Positions 19,001 through 34,000 of a stretch of DNA of 64,000 nucleotides are shown piece by piece; the first letter of the stretch is position 1, and each line of letters starts with the position of its first letter. The translations under genes and the position numbers were made by a program. The stretch comes from Aradus depressus (lineage: Eukaryota; Arthropoda; Insecta; Hemiptera; Aradidae), in the NCBI GenBank assembly GCA_963662175.1, contig OY759226.1, positions 22,670,946 through 22,734,945 of the forward strand, in the 5' to 3' direction. Below the pieces are notes generated by a model. The model saw only the letters and a list, made by a program, of their open reading frames with translations. It was not told the origin of the DNA and made no database searches.

Positions 19001-22000
19001 CACTGACTGTGAGTGTCGGAGAGAAGTCTCGAGAGCGAGTGTCGCCAGTGGACATGGCCCTGAGACTTGTGTCCAACACTTCTGTCGGAGAGAAGTCTCG
19101 AGAGCGAGTGTCGCCAGTGGACACGGCCCTGAGACTTGTGTCCGACACTTCTGTCGGAGAGAAGTCTCGAGAGCGAGTGTCGCCAGTGGACATGGCCCTG
19201 AGACTTGTGTTCGACACTTGTGTCGGAGAGAAGTCTCGAAAGCGAGTGTCGCCAGTGGACACGGCCCTGAGACTTGTGTCGGACACTTCTCTCGAGACTT
19301 TTCTCTCAGATGGACACGTACCCAAAGAGGTTACATGTGTTTTGGTACTTTATACAAAATGGATCAGAGAATTTGCATTAAATTTTGCTATAAGAATGGA
19401 ATAAAGTGCAGCAAAGTTTTTGAAATGTTAAATATTGCTTTTGGTGAGTCTGCTATGAGTAAAATTAGGGTTTACGAGTGGTATAAGCGTTTCTAAGAAG
19501 GCGTTGAAGATGTCGAGCGCCCTAGACGCCCCAGCACGTTTTTTAACGGCATAATGCACCATGAGTTCTTGCAACAAGGTCAAACGATCAATAGGAAGTA
19601 CTATCTACAAGTGTAATGCCATTTGTGAGAAGCAATCCCAAAAAAAAACGCCTGGATTTGTAGCGAAACAATTCATGGCTTTTGCACCACGATAATGCAC
19701 CTGCTCACACTTCATTGCTTGTTCGTGAATTTTTGGGCAAAAACAACACTATAATGATGCCCCAGACTCCATATTCACCAGACATGGCTTTTTTCTGTTT
19801 CCAACAATAAAGAGAACCTTAAAGTGCCGTCGTTTCACAAGCATAGATGAGATTAAAAGCGCATCGCTGAGAGAGCTAAATGCTATCCCAAAGATCGAGT
19901 TCCAGAAGTGTTTCGGAAATTGGAAGCGCTGGCATAAGTGTATAATATTTTATGGGGACTATTTTGAAGGGGATAACATTGATGTAGACGAATATATAAG
20001 AAATTTCAAAAATCGAAAATTCCCGATACTTTTTGAACACACGTAAGTCAAATTTGAGTTCTAGCCATACTAAACGAAAACGTATCTGTTTAATTCGCGC
20101 TGGGGAAGTGTGTGTGGTGATTCACTTTAAAGTAATCAAACATCCCCTCACTAAATTGCTTACGCCACTGCATATTTGATTGATCTTATCTAAGAACAAG
20201 CTGACGAAATATGATCCTCATATTTCAGTTTAGTTCCTCAGAAACAATTCAGATAATTCAGTAATAGGTACCAATTCGACCTGAGTATAGTAGACACGAA
20301 CCGACCAACCGACACAAATCGATATCATATTAAATATTCATGATAAATTCCTAGATCGATAGTACATTAATATTTAGAAGTTTACATCCAGATAAGAGCA
20401 CTTGACTTTGTTTGAAATGATTGTAAAGATGTTTTCTTTTAAAACAAATAACCCAGAAATGAATATTAAAGAATGACCTCATTGAACAAAGTAGTTAGTT
20501 ATCATACTCATGCCCGGGCTTTCACCGAAACACACGTGTTCCTCGAAACACTTCTGTACACAACGAACAATAACACACTTTCACGAATCGTGTAATCGAT
20601 AACCTACAAATATATGTTAGTTTTTTGATAGTAGGTCATATCGCCTACTACCGGAGCGCTCTTTCGTCACTCAGATGGACATGAGCCCGACTCTACTATG
20701 GGAGTCCTAAATGGTGTTTTAAATGCAAGCAATACCAACTTGAGAACTCTTCAAGTGGCCCAAAACAAAATGCCTTAGATTGGTTGGTAGCTACTCGAAG
20801 GACACCTCCATCCTCCAAATCCATGAACACCTAAATGTTGAACTCCTACTGGACTAAGTACATAATAAATTACAGTAAAAACTTTTTAAAGTGTGACATA
20901 AATCAAAACGTTTTTGTAAAGAAAATAAGGAAAACTCAGGGAGGGAAACACAAAAATATCCGTTCACGATTTTAAATTATACTTAATTTCTGTTTTTGAA
21001 TGTTAATTAATTTATTTTCTATTCATTTCAGTTACTTTGTATTTTTTTTTCTTTAAGAGTTTTTTAAAATTTACTCCTAAGCAGTAGCATTGTTTTTAAT
21101 AAACTGATTATTTTTGATTTGTATTTAGTGTATAAGGGTAATGGTTAAGGAACCTTATTGTATAATTGTACCTCTGTAAATGCGACTGTTATAATAAACT
21201 CTTCTTCTTCTTCTTCAATAACCTTAGGGCCTCGGTATATATCTTGTGAAATAGACAATATTTTTTAAAAACATTCTTTTTTTTATATATTTTTTTATTT
21301 GATTCGTTCGTGTAGGGGAATTACATTGCCGGTGAGCTGTGCATTCTCATTTCCTCTCAGAGAACTGCGGATCTACTTCCTTTTAGTTTGGAGTTTTAAC
21401 AATAAACATATTCTAAGTAATAAGAAAAACAATAAATATTAAATAAATAACATTAATACCGAATCCATCGATATAATTAAAAACTTCTATATGTCCGTTA
21501 TCCATCGCATATTGTTTGGCAGGTTTCATCTCTTCTCCTACGATGTTAAGATCGGCGCCTCCACGAAGTAAGCATCGAACCAAGAGGAGGTCGCCTCGAC
21601 CTCCTGCCAACATTAATGGTGTTCTTCCTTCCGATCTAAAAAGTGTATTTTTCATGTATAATGTATACAGAATACAAGAATGTATGCATGTAAGTGGCGT
21701 AGCCAGGTTTCAAGAAACACAACATGAAAACATTTAACTGTTTACTTTCCTATACTTATAGTATAAAGATGTATTGCAATCGTGAGAAAATCCGAGATCG
21801 AGGTTTTAACTGAGTCTGTGTGTGTCTGTGATTGTAGCTATGAACTTGAAATTTTGAATGAAGGAGTCATATGTTCTAACATAGGTCGGATTAGATTTTG
21901 GCCAAAATCAAACGAAAATTGAGTGCGCCGGTAGCTCAGTGGTATGCGTGCTTGACTTCTGAGCTCAAGTTCGTGGGTTCGTAACCCGACCGAGGCCCTT

Positions 22001-25000
22001 AGTTTATTTTATCTGGGAGGTAAAATAAACTTAAGCACGCCGTCTTTCGGATGGGACGTTAAGCGATGGTCCCGAGCCTGTACGATGTCAGGTACTCGTT
22101 AAAGACCCCTACCCTAGATGAATAAAAATTTAGGGTAGGCAAAATTTAGGACTCCCACAGTAGGGTTGAGCTCATGTCCACCAGAGTGACGAAAGAGCAC
22201 TCTGGTAGTAGGCGATATGACCTCGTAGTTAAAGCCCGGGCATGAGTCATAAAACCTAACCTAACCCCCTCAAACGAAAATTGAGACGTTTATGACCTAA
22301 TCAAAAATCTTTTCAAGTAATAGTTGTAGAGAATATTAAAATACATAATATATATGAAATACAATTTTTTACAGATCGTCCGGTTTTCGAGATACATGCC
22401 GAAAACCATCTTGAAATGTAGTTTTGAAACATATTTTTTTAGACGTTTCCTAGATTTACCCAAAAACGGTTAGTCCTATCGAAAACTTGATTCTTACCAG
22501 AAATGTTCTTTATAAAATTTCCAATCGCTACTAAGTCCTCAATTTGAGGTAGGATCAATAGGACAATAGTTATAGCGCCCCGAACAATGTAAAGTGAATA
22601 TCTTTAAGGAATATAATATATTCCTTAAACGTTATAGTTTACATTTTAATATTATCTAACTTTTAAATCATAACTCTTAGCAATGACCTTTAAAATATGG
22701 TTTATGTATTGGTAGTTTTTTTTTGAAATATTATAAAAATTAAGAAAAATGTATGTGATGTGGTCTTTATAGGACTTTCTTATACCGACCACGCTTACAG
22801 ATCACTGTCACTCCCCCTCTCCTTCTCAAAATCATTTCAAAACGCCGTACAAAGAGACAAAATGAAATGATTTTGAGAAGGGGGATAGAGAGTGGTCTGT
22901 AAGCGTGGTTGGTATAAGAAAGTCCTCAAATGGCCACATAACTGTTTTTTTTTTTTTTTTTTTTTTTTTTTCATTCTACAATCAGTACAAAATATATATT
23001 GAGTAAAAGTGAACAAGAAATAAAAATGTACAATTGATGGGAGAAGCCAACCAGTGCTGACACTCCCTTAGACAGTCTCATTATTCACAGAAGATCGCGA
23101 GGCCAGCGTCTTCTTAGGCGACGTGAAGGGTTATCGGGATGGGACAGAGAGGACAAGCATAGTTTTAGTTCTATGTTCATATAGGTCGTATGAGTGTGTC
23201 ATCGTTAGAGGGTTCTGAATCTATATAAATAAAGCTGAAACGGGGTGTGTTTGTTTGTTTGTTCCAGCATCACGCCCAAACCGCTGGACGGATCTTCATG
23301 AAACCTCACATATAGCATTCTTTTGAGCCCGATTGAATAATAGGCTATGTGGCGTCCCAAAATTTTGAACGGGAGGGGGGGTTGTGGAGGGGCCTAAGTA
23401 TAAATATAGAGCTAGCTCATTAACGGTTGGTCGTATTGTCACGAGATTTCCTATGTAGTATTCCTGGAGGCGAATTAGAAAAATAAAGTGTGTGGCGTCC
23501 CATAGTTTTAAACGGGAGGGGGGTTGTAGGGGGACCTAAGTATATAAATAGTGCTGACTCATCAACGGTTGGTCGAATTGTCATGAAATTTCACATGTAG
23601 TATTTTTCAAAGCCAAATAAAAATAAAAGGTGTGTGGCGTTCCAAAGTTTTGAACGGGAGGGGGGGTTGTGGGGGTAGGCCTAAGTATAGATATAGTGCT
23701 GGCTCATTAACGGTTGGTCGTATTGTCATGAAATTTAACATGTAATGATTTTCAAAGCCAAATAAAAATAAAAGGTGTGTGGCGTTCCAAAGTTTTGAAC
23801 GGGAGGGGGGGTTGTGGGGGTAGGCCTAAGTATAAATATAGAGCTAGCTCATTTACGGTTGGTCGTATTGTCATGAAATTTCACTGGTAGTATTCCTGAA
23901 GGCCAAATAGAAAAAAAAAGTGTGTGCCGTCACAAAAATGTGAACTGAAGGGGGGTTCTGGATTTTTGAACTGAGCCCACTCCACGGAACACCCCCCTCC
24001 CCTCGGCCGATAACGCTGAAATTTGACTGGTTATGTCCGGCGTGAATGTTAATTTTAAATACGAAATTTGATGTTGATACATTCATTACATCGCCAGTTA
24101 TTGGGATTTTTAAATTCAGATTCGCTTATCTACCCATTCCCTTCCAACGGCTTCTATACTTCTATGTTGAAACGGGGTTTGTTTGTATGTTTATACCAGC
24201 ATCACGCCCAAACGGCTGGACGGATATTCATAATACTTCACATGTAGCATCCTTTCAAGACCGATTGAACAATTGGCTATGTGGCGCCCCATAATTACGA
24301 ACGGGAGGGGGGGTTGTAAGGGGGGGGCTAAGCATAAAAATAGTGCTAACTCAATGATTAATGGTCGGATTGTCATGAAATTTCATATGTAGTAATCTTG
24401 AAGGCCAAATAGAAAAAAAAAGTGTGCGACGTCACAAAATTGCGAACGGGTGGGAGGTTGTGGATTTTGAACTAAGCCCCCCCCCCGGAACTCCCCCCTC
24501 CCCTTAGCCGAGATCGCTGAAATTTTACTGGTTATGTCCTAAGTGGATTTTAGTTTTAAATACGAAATTTGATGTCGATACATTCATTACACCGGCAGCT
24601 ATTGGGATTTTTGAATTGAGCCCCCACCCCGGAACTCCCCCCTCCCCTCGGCTGATATCGCTGAAATTTGACTGGTTATGTCCTAAGTAGATTTTAGTTT
24701 TAAATACGAAATTTGATGTCGATACATTCATTACGTCGGCAGTTATTTGGATTTTTGAATTGAGCCGGAACTCCCCCCGCCCCTCGGCCGATATCGCTGA
24801 AATTTGTCTGGTTATGTCCGCCGTGAATGTTAATTTTAAATACGAAATTTGATGTTGATACATTCATTACATCGCCAGTTATTGGGATTTTTAAATTCAG
24901 ATTCGCTTATCTACCCATTCTCCACCACCGGCTTCTATACTTCAAAGCTGAAACGGGGTTTGTTTGTATGTTTACACCAGCATCACGCCCAAACGGCTGG

Positions 25001-28000
25001 ACGGATATTCATAAAACTTCACATGTAGCATTCTTTCAAGACCGATTGAATAATAGGCTATGTGGCGCCCCAAAATTACGAACGGGAGGGGGGGTTGTAA
25101 GGGGGGGCTAAGCATAAAAATAGTGCTAACTCAATGATTAATGGTCGGATTGTCATGAAATTTCATATGTAGTAATCTTGAAGGCCAAATAGAAAAAAAA
25201 AGTGTGCGACGTCACAAAATTGCGCACGGGTGGGAGGTTGTGGATTTTGAACTAAGCCCCCCCCCCGGAACTCCCCCCTCCCCTTAGCCGAGATCGCTGA
25301 AATTTTACTGGTTATGTCCTAAGTGGATTTTAGTTTTAAATACGAAATTTGATGTCGATACATTCATTACACCGGCAGCTATTGGGATTTTTGAATTGAG
25401 CCCCCACCCCGGAACTCCCCCCGCCCCTCGGCCGATATCGCTGAAATTTGTCTGGTTATGTCCGCCGTGAATGTTAATTTTAAATACGAAATTTGATGTT
25501 GATACATTCATTACATCGCCAGTTATAGGGATTTTTAAATTCAGATTCGCTTATCTACCCATTCTCCACCACCGGCTTCTATACTTCTAAGCTGAAACGG
25601 GGTTTGTTTGTATGTTTATACCAGCATCACGCCCAAACGGCTGGACGGATATTCATAAAACTTCACATGTAGCATTCTTTCAAGACCGATGGAATAATAG
25701 GCTATGTGGCGCCCCAAAATTACGAACGGGAGGGGGGGTTGTAAGGGGGGGCTAAGCATAAAAATAGTGCTAACTCAATGATTAATGGTCGGATTGTCAT
25801 GAAATTTCATATGTAGTAATCTTGAAGGCCAAATAGAAAAAAAAAGTGTGCGACGTCACAAAATTGCGAACGGGAGGGAGGTTGTGGATTTTTGAACTAA
25901 CCCCCCCCCCCCCCCCCCCGGAACTCCCCCCTCCCCTTAGCCGAGATCGCTGAAATTTTACTGGTTATGTCCTAAGTGGATTTTAGTTTTAAATACGAAA
26001 TTTGATGTCGATACATTCATTACACCGGCAGCTATTGGGATTTTTGAATTGAGCCCCCACCCCGGAACTCCCCCTGCCCCTCGGCCGATATCGCTGAAAT
26101 TTGACTGGTTATGTCCTCCGTGAATGTTAATTTTAAATACGAAATTTGCAGTTGCAAGGCGCATACTATCTAAGGTGACCGGCGTTCTTAAGCAGGAACT
26201 AGCTGTGGTTCCAAGTGGTCCTAAGAACTTACTAGCTGGGCTGCCCGCCGTTGCAAGGCATATACTACGAGCAGCTGTGTGGCCCAGCGTTCCTGAACAT
26301 GAACTAGCTGTGGTGCGAAGCATTTCTAAAATCGTACTAGCTGTTGTGCCCAGCGGTTTTAAGCACACAATAACTGTGGTGCCCAGCTGTTCCGATCTCT
26401 TACTAGCTGGGGTGGTACGCCGTTGCAAGACCGATACTAGCTATGGTCATGAGCGTTCTTAAGTACGTACTGGCTAGGATGTCCAGCGATGCTAAGTATT
26501 TACTAGCTGTGGTTTCCGCCGTTGAAAGGCACATACTAGCTGTGGTGTCTTCCTTTGAAGGACTATAAGCCTTATTCCATTTGAATAATTAAAAATTATA
26601 ACATCATGAATGTACTTTCGAAGTATTGAATAGGATTCGAATGGGAGATTAGGAGAAAAATCAATGTTCCCCAGGCAACACCGGGTGTTACTGCTAGTAC
26701 ATATATAAAATCGATATATTCATGTTCACAGACACACACAACATACAAAGAAAGAAATTTTTTTCACATTTTGAATCTGGAGATCGTAAAACATGAAATT
26801 CCGTTGAAAACTATGCATCAACATTTTGACCGATTACATAACTTCCCCTATAATTATAAATCTGAGGAAGTAGAATCCTTAAATGCGTTCATTCCTTAAT
26901 TTTGATTCTAGTTCGTTTTCGTTTGTTATTATGATTCATGCCCGAGGTCATATTGCCTACTACCAGAGCGCTCTTTCGTCACTCTGGTGGACATGAGCCC
27001 GACTCTATTGTGAGATCCATAACATTTGCCTACCCTAAATTAGGGTGTCTTTAACGAGTACCTGACATCGTACAGGCTCGGGACCATCGCTTAACGTCCC
27101 ATCCGTAGGACGGAGTGCTGAAGTTTATTTTACCTCCCAGATAAAATAAACTAAGGGATTTCGAACCCATGACCTTGAGCTCAGAAGGCAAGCACGCTTA
27201 CGTCTCAAATGTTGGTTATTAACCTTGTAGGTCCGGTAAGATGTCGACTGCAAGTAACTTGAGCAAGATTTTTGTCAAAATACAAAAAAACAAAATTTCT
27301 ATAAACATTTTAAAAAAACATTAAATAAATAACTTTATACTTACAATATATCTGGGTTTGCGCCTTGGGAGAGAAGAAATTCCACGACATCAATTCGTCC
27401 ATATTCTGTTGCATAGAATAAGTCGGTACAATCTCTATCATCCTTTCTGTCCATCAACGACTTCTGAAACAATATTGAACTTGAGAAAAATAATAATGTT
27501 ACGAACCGAATCATTTAAGTTTGTTAGTACAGTAGAATCCCTCTTAACCGGCCTCGGATCAACCGGTCTATCCCATGGAATAGAGTTTTTAGAAAGTAGC
27601 AACCATTCAGAGAATGAAGAAATCGGAAATATAGCCATTTTACACGATCTGCAGTCGTTAGGTGGAAGGAACCAAATGCAGTTTGAGGACGTGGAGGAAT
27701 GGATGACTAAAAGTGACGAAGGACTCGAAAACTATTTTTTTTACGAACGAGGAAATAATCTGTATCGCCAGTAAAGATGTCTGCGAATGCGAAGACGATG
27801 GCAAAAATGCAGACGTGGAGGACTTGCAAAAAAATGGGTCACGAAGCAGCAAAAAAAGCTGTAGAAAATCTTCGAAAGGTAAAAAACAGAAAAAATAACT
27901 GATGTTTCAAACAATTATAAGAACAATGTACGTTTTCAAAGTTTATTTAAGTTCGTAATGTTTAATGTTTTCGTGTTCGTATATGTCTGTATGTACATAA

Positions 28001-31000
28001 TGTAACTGTGAGTTGCAATAACGTCTTATTTGCTTGTTTATTCATGATACCTGATGAAATATGTACATATGTAGGTTCTTTTTGAACGAAAATAGATTTT
28101 TCACGGGAACCTCGGATTAACCGGTCCCGACCAGACCGATTAAGAGAGGTTCTACTATCATTTCATGTATTTATTGTGGATCTAGAATGCCCCGAAACAA
28201 AATTCAATTTTTGAAAGAATTTATTTTTCTTTGAATTTGGGTTTTGAATCATCTGTTTATTTATACTTTCTTATACTTATAGTAAAAGGGATTATTGTAA
28301 TCGTGCGAAAATTCGAGATCGAGTTTTGAACATATTTCCTTTCCACGTTTTATAGTCTCCTGAATACGTTATGACCATTTTCGCAAAGATGTTTGCATAT
28401 ATATATATGTGATGTTGTGATCTCTCTACCTCAAAAATGATTGTAGCTATGAACTTGAAATTTGGAATGAAGGGATGACACGTTCTAATAGATTTATTCG
28501 CAAGTCGTCCGGTTTTTGAGATACACGCCGAAAACCGTCATGAAATGTAGTTTTGAAACCCATATATTTAGACGTTTCCTTGATTTACCCGAAAACAGTT
28601 AGTCCTATCGAAAACTTAACTCTTACCAAAAATGTTCCTTATAAAATTTCCAATCGCCTAAAAGTCCTCAGATTTGAGATAGTATCAATACGACAAAAGT
28701 AATTTTTAAATCATAACTGATAGCAATGAACTTTTAACCCTAGAATACTAACTACATGTCTCGGAGACGTATTCAAGATTTAAAACGTCAGCTGCTTCGC
28801 TTGACCTTGAAGTGTTTCCCCGTCCTTCCAGCTATGCTTCGTTTGAGTAGCTTTGGGTTGATTTAGTTGGGTTCTAGCCGCCGGTCTTCATATTTCAGGT
28901 AAGTACAGAATTTTTTTCATAACACAGTGCGTCTCAGAGACGTAGAGTTAGTATTCAACGTAAATTATTCTACGTCTCTTGGACGTGTTGTTATGAATGA
29001 TTGGTGTATTTTTCTACGTCTCTCAGACGTATTGTTATGAATAAAGGTGCTTATTTATACGTCTCTGTGACGTAGTATTAGTAATGATAGGTGCTTTCAT
29101 CCCTAACTCTGATACACGGTTTTAGGATATATTTGTATTTTATATTAATTATTTTATGAACGGCTTTGTTTCAGAACGCAACCATATTTTTTAGTTTTAA
29201 CTAAAGTTATAAAAGTCGCAAAAAAGTTGGTAAAAATAAATGTTTGAAGAATGTGTTGGTCACATCCCTACTACTTATGTGTTCTACTTACTCTGATTTA
29301 TTCGAATTCGACTCCTATTTTTTAGTTTAAGTGTTTTTTTTTTATAGGTTCTGAACAGAATATACCTATCAATTGTGTTTTTTTGCTTAAAAATAAGGAA
29401 AGAGTTTTAAAAGTTGTCAAGGAGTTATTAAAAATATTTTTAATGAATGTGTTGGTCGTTTAAAATACCTTTTAGCATAATAATTGAACACAATAATACG
29501 TATAACTTCAATACAAATTATTTCTGATAGCAAAAATGGATTTTTAATGCCATGTACGTCTGAGAGACGTATAGTTAGTAACAAATATATCAAAGTTTAT
29601 GTTAGTATTCCAGGGTTAAATATGGTTTATGTATTGTTAATTTAATTGAAAAATTATAAAAATTAAGGAAAATATTGGGTTTATTTATCAAAACCTACAT
29701 TATAAATAAAATCAAAATATCAATATCAAATAAAAAAATCAAATTACAATAAAAATCTTTCAAACTAATTTCTACATCTACTTTAGTCTCTTTTCTTTTT
29801 AAATATTGTGGCCATTCTTTAATTCAATGTTATTGGGCATATAAACATATAAATAAATAAAAGTACCTTTGCGCATTTACTTCACTGTTATTTTGACTTC
29901 TACCTGGTTCACTTCACCTTAAGCCTAAAAACACTTCTCTCTCTAGACTGTCCACCTCCACATCACTCCTTCGAATCTTTCACATTCACTTGAGCTAACC
30001 AGATCCCGAGCTCTCTCTACAAACATAGACGGGTGATGTTGCACAAACGCAAGGTGCACCCGAAAAATAAAGAGAAATAATAAATTAACAGTGACATTTA
30101 TGGTTCCAAAGAAACACGTTGTTATAACCGATCCATCGTTGTAACCAATGTCTTTGTATCCAGTTCATTTTACCTATATAAAGATAGCATGGGACCTGGG
30201 GCAGACATTTTTAGTCGCTAATGACGGTTCATCGTTATATCCGATGTCGTTATATGCGATTTCCAGTGTACATAAATTTTGATATAAAATTATACTATTA
30301 ATATTGATATTTACATTGAAAACGAGTGTCATGACGTCCATATTACCGTTGATGGCGGCCATTGTCATGGCGGATTTCCCCTTTTTGGAAAGAGTGGATA
30401 CATCTGCCCCCAAAGTGACAAGGTACCTGACACAGTCCGTCTGGTCGTAGAAGGAGGCATACAGGAGCGTGCTCCAGCCATCTTCATTTCTTCTGTTCAC
30501 ATTATCAGTCCTATAATAATAATAATATTCATTAACGTTAAACTATGATAATTGGATACGCTATACAATTTTGTACATAGAAACAGCTTTTAAATTATAT
30601 AGGAATCAATATTCCCTCATAAATGTTTATGTTAGAGGAAACCCTTTACACGGAAACGGAATTTTATTCTCACCGTTCAAAAAGAATAATATAATCACAA
30701 TAAAGAATCGTGTTTCATATCCAAAAACATTGATACAAAGCTTTCATTGTTATTTTTGGGCAGAGTTCCTCCACACCTTAAAGGTCAGTCCAATGTTCGT
30801 TATTGTTTTATTTATTCATTCATGATTTTTTATTTATTTAGATTTTTTTTATTGATTTATAGTTGATTTATATATATATATTTTTCATGTATTGTTATAG
30901 TTACATTGTTTTCTATATCTCGCACATTCGGACCTGATGATGGGATGTAAGAACGTCCCGAAACATCGTTGGGATAAAAACATTTCCGAAGTTTTGAAAA

Positions 31001-34000
31001 ATAGTTATCTTAATTTTTATTAAATTGAAAAAAGTGTCTACTTATTATAAATGTATCTATGTATTAATTTTTTTATAAACTCATATATTTTTAAGTATTT
31101 ATTTGTTCAGTTTTTATTAATTTCATTTTACTTTTTTTAAATAGTTTTGTTATTACTACTAATCATATGTAGCTATCTTAATGTATAAATTCTTTTGACG
31201 TATCCTATTACCATGTATCGGTTTAACGGAAATAAATGTATTATTTATTTATTGTTATTATTTTTACATCAAACTATATTAAATCTTGAATTTTAACATA
31301 GATGAGATGAAAAATAATAATCTGAGGGCGCCCGTAGCACAATGGTATGCGTGCTTGCTTACAGAGCTCAAGGGGGTTCGAGACCCGGCCGAGGACCTTA
31401 GTTTATTTTATCTGGGAGGTAAAATAAACTTAAGCACGCCGTCCTTCGGATGGGATGCTAACCAATGGTCCCGAGCCTGTACAATGTCAAGTACTCGTTA
31501 AAGACCTCTACCCTACATGAATAAAAAAAAAAAAAAAATAGGGTAGGCAAAATTAAGGACTCCCATTGTAGAGTTGGGCTAGGAATCCATCAGAGTGACG
31601 AAAGAGCGCTCTGGTAGTAGGCGATATGACCTTGTAGTTAAAGCCCGGGCATGAGTCATAATAAAAATGATTGTTTTTTACTTTCCCAGCTATATGAAGT
31701 GTAATCGATCGAAAATTCGATGCGAAGATTTCAACGGATTTTCATGTTTTTGTGTGGAAAAAAAACATTTCTGCCCATGTGTGTGTCTGTGAACACGATA
31801 ACTCCCGATAGAAAGAATGTATCGAAAGAAATTTTATATGTGAATCCAGAACTCTCTAACGACGACACTTTGATATTCAGCCAAATCGACCAAAGGGAAG
31901 TGTGGATTAAGGGGAGGCTTACTCAAAAAAACTTTAATAACTGTCGTTGTAATGATTGTATCGTCACACAATTTCATATGTGAATTCAAAACTAGTATAA
32001 GAATAATTATTCTATCGGTAGTTATCGAGTTTACAAACACAAAGACAGACTTGTTTTTTTTTCATATTTGGAATCTGGAGGTCAAAAAACATGAAATTCC
32101 ATTGAAAACTCGGCATCGAATTTGTGCCAGATTATATAACTTCCCCTATACTTGATAGAGCTGAGGAAGTAATTAGAGAAGAGACCTTTTGTTTTCTAGA
32201 ATATGTTCATCTATTCTATTCCTCTCCTATCTGTTGGCATTGTACTAGAGTATAATAGGCGATTTAGGGGTTGAAATGGGGTGCGAGAGGGTCTATGAGA
32301 ACATCTGCTCCAGTTGTTCAACTCGTTTGCACTCATATAATATACTAGCAGTAATACCCGGCGTTGCCCGGGGAACTTTGAATTTTCTCTCAATATCTCC
32401 TGTAAGTCTATTCAATCCTTCGACACCACATTCATGATGTTATAATTTTCGATTATTCATACGGAATAAGGCTTATAGTCCTTCAACTATAGTAACGCTA
32501 GTAAGTTTTTAAGACCCCTAGGCACCACAGCTAGTATGCGCCTTTCAACGGCGGAAACCCCAGCTAGTGAATACTTGGCATCGCTGGGCACCGCAGCTAG
32601 TAAGAAGTTAGGAACGCTGGGCATTACAGCTAGTATGTGCCTTGCGACGGCGGACCCCACATTTAGTACGTAGTTAGGAACGCTGGGCACCACGGCTAGT
32701 ATGTTCCTTGCGACGGCGGACCCTACAGCTATTACGTAGTTAGGAACGCTGGGCACCACAGCTAGTAAGTGTCTTGTAACGGCGGACCCCACAGCTAGTG
32801 TTAGGAACGCTGGGCATCTCAGTTAGTATGTGCCTTGCGACGGCGGACCCCACAGCTAGTACGATATTAGGAACGCTGTGCACCACAGCTTGTAAATGCC
32901 TTGCAACAGCGGACCCCACAGCGAATACATAGTTACTACTACATGTGAAATTCATGACAATCCGATTACCCTTTAATCAATCAGCATTTTTTTATGCTTT
33001 GCCCCCCCCCCTGTTAAATTTTTGAAGATGTCACATAGTGTATTTTTCTATTTGGCCATCAAGAATACTACATAAGAAATTCCATGACAATCCGATCATC
33101 CGTAAATGATCTATCAGTATCTTCAAATTTACGCCTACCCCACAACCCCCCTCCCGTTCAAAACTTTGGGACGCCACACACCTTTTTTTCCTTTTTGGCT
33201 TTTAAAAATACTACATGTGAAATTTCATGACAATTCGACCATTAGTTAATGAGTTAGCACTATTTATATACTTAGGCCCCCCTTACTACCCCCCTTCCCG
33301 ATCAAAATTTTGGGACGCGACATAGCCTATTATTCAATCGGGCTCAAAAGAATGCTACATGTGAAGATTCATAAAAATCCGTCCAGCTGTATGGGCGTGA
33401 TGTTGGAACAAACATACAAACACACAAACCCCGTTTCAGCTTTATTAATATAGACTTAAACGTTCCGCTCAACATAGGGTACGTGACATCACCCAACACT
33501 CCTGCCAACTTCCTACTACCATCTCCAAAGCCCTCTTATATTCCACATTTCTTCCTTGATAATTTTAGTTGGAACCAAACGGTAACTTATTTTACCATAC
33601 ATATGGAGTCTACCGAGCTCAGGATCGCCATTTAGAAATCTAGCCAAGTCACTTAGCTCAGATATTTTAATCGGGAAGATAAAAATAAATTTGAGCACGT
33701 CGTCCTTCGGATTGGGCTTTAAGCTATGATCGAGGGCCTTTTTGTATGTCAGGTACTGGATAATGAGTCGTATGTTATGTATCTAAATCTGGGTAGCTGA
33801 AATTTCATTTACGTTAAAAATAACTTGAGCACATTGTCCTTAGGATTGGACTTCAAGCTATGATCGAGGGCCTTTTTGTATGTCAGGTACTGGATAATGA
33901 GTCGTATGTTATGTATCTAAACCTGGGTAGCTGAAATTTCACTTAGGTTAAAAATAAATTTGAGCACGTCGTCCTTCGGATGTGACTTCCCCGATATATC

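Larger units (their letters stand above)
18264..19323. mobile_element. PIF/Harbinger-like element inserted in mariner
   Basis: Terminal repeats of about 35 bp (GGGTACGTGTCCATCTGAGA and its complement) are flanked by AAA on both sides, a 3-bp duplication at a site confirmed by the unbroken mariner copy. Inside are a MADF-type exon (18477-18692), a single arm of the palindrome seen at 11637-11873, and four 69-bp tandem repeats. GGG ends, a 3-bp duplication and a MADF/Myb-like gene suit PIF/Harbinger. The usual target is TWA, so AAA is a deviation. Confidence 0.7.
18109..20043 (+). mobile_element. mariner transposon split by another element
   Basis: The left end CGAGGTGTGTTCGAAAAGTA and right end TACTTTTTGAACACACG are flanked by TA. 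The transposase pieces are MSEKYHLYIVSQTG before the insertion, and IRVYEWYKRF and later ALREL-type remnants after it. The insertion at 18264-19323 interrupts the N-terminal region. Stops after YKRF show it is dead. Confidence 0.85.

Noticed and set aside
18808..19404. 198-codon plus-strand frame
   Set aside because: It spans a palindrome arm, the 69-bp array and a mariner remnant, so it is a chance frame through repeats.
27358..27774. 138-codon plus-strand frame as a host gene
   Set aside because: The left part is antisense to ANKS3-like exon 4 and the right part is a decayed pogo/Tigger transposase end.
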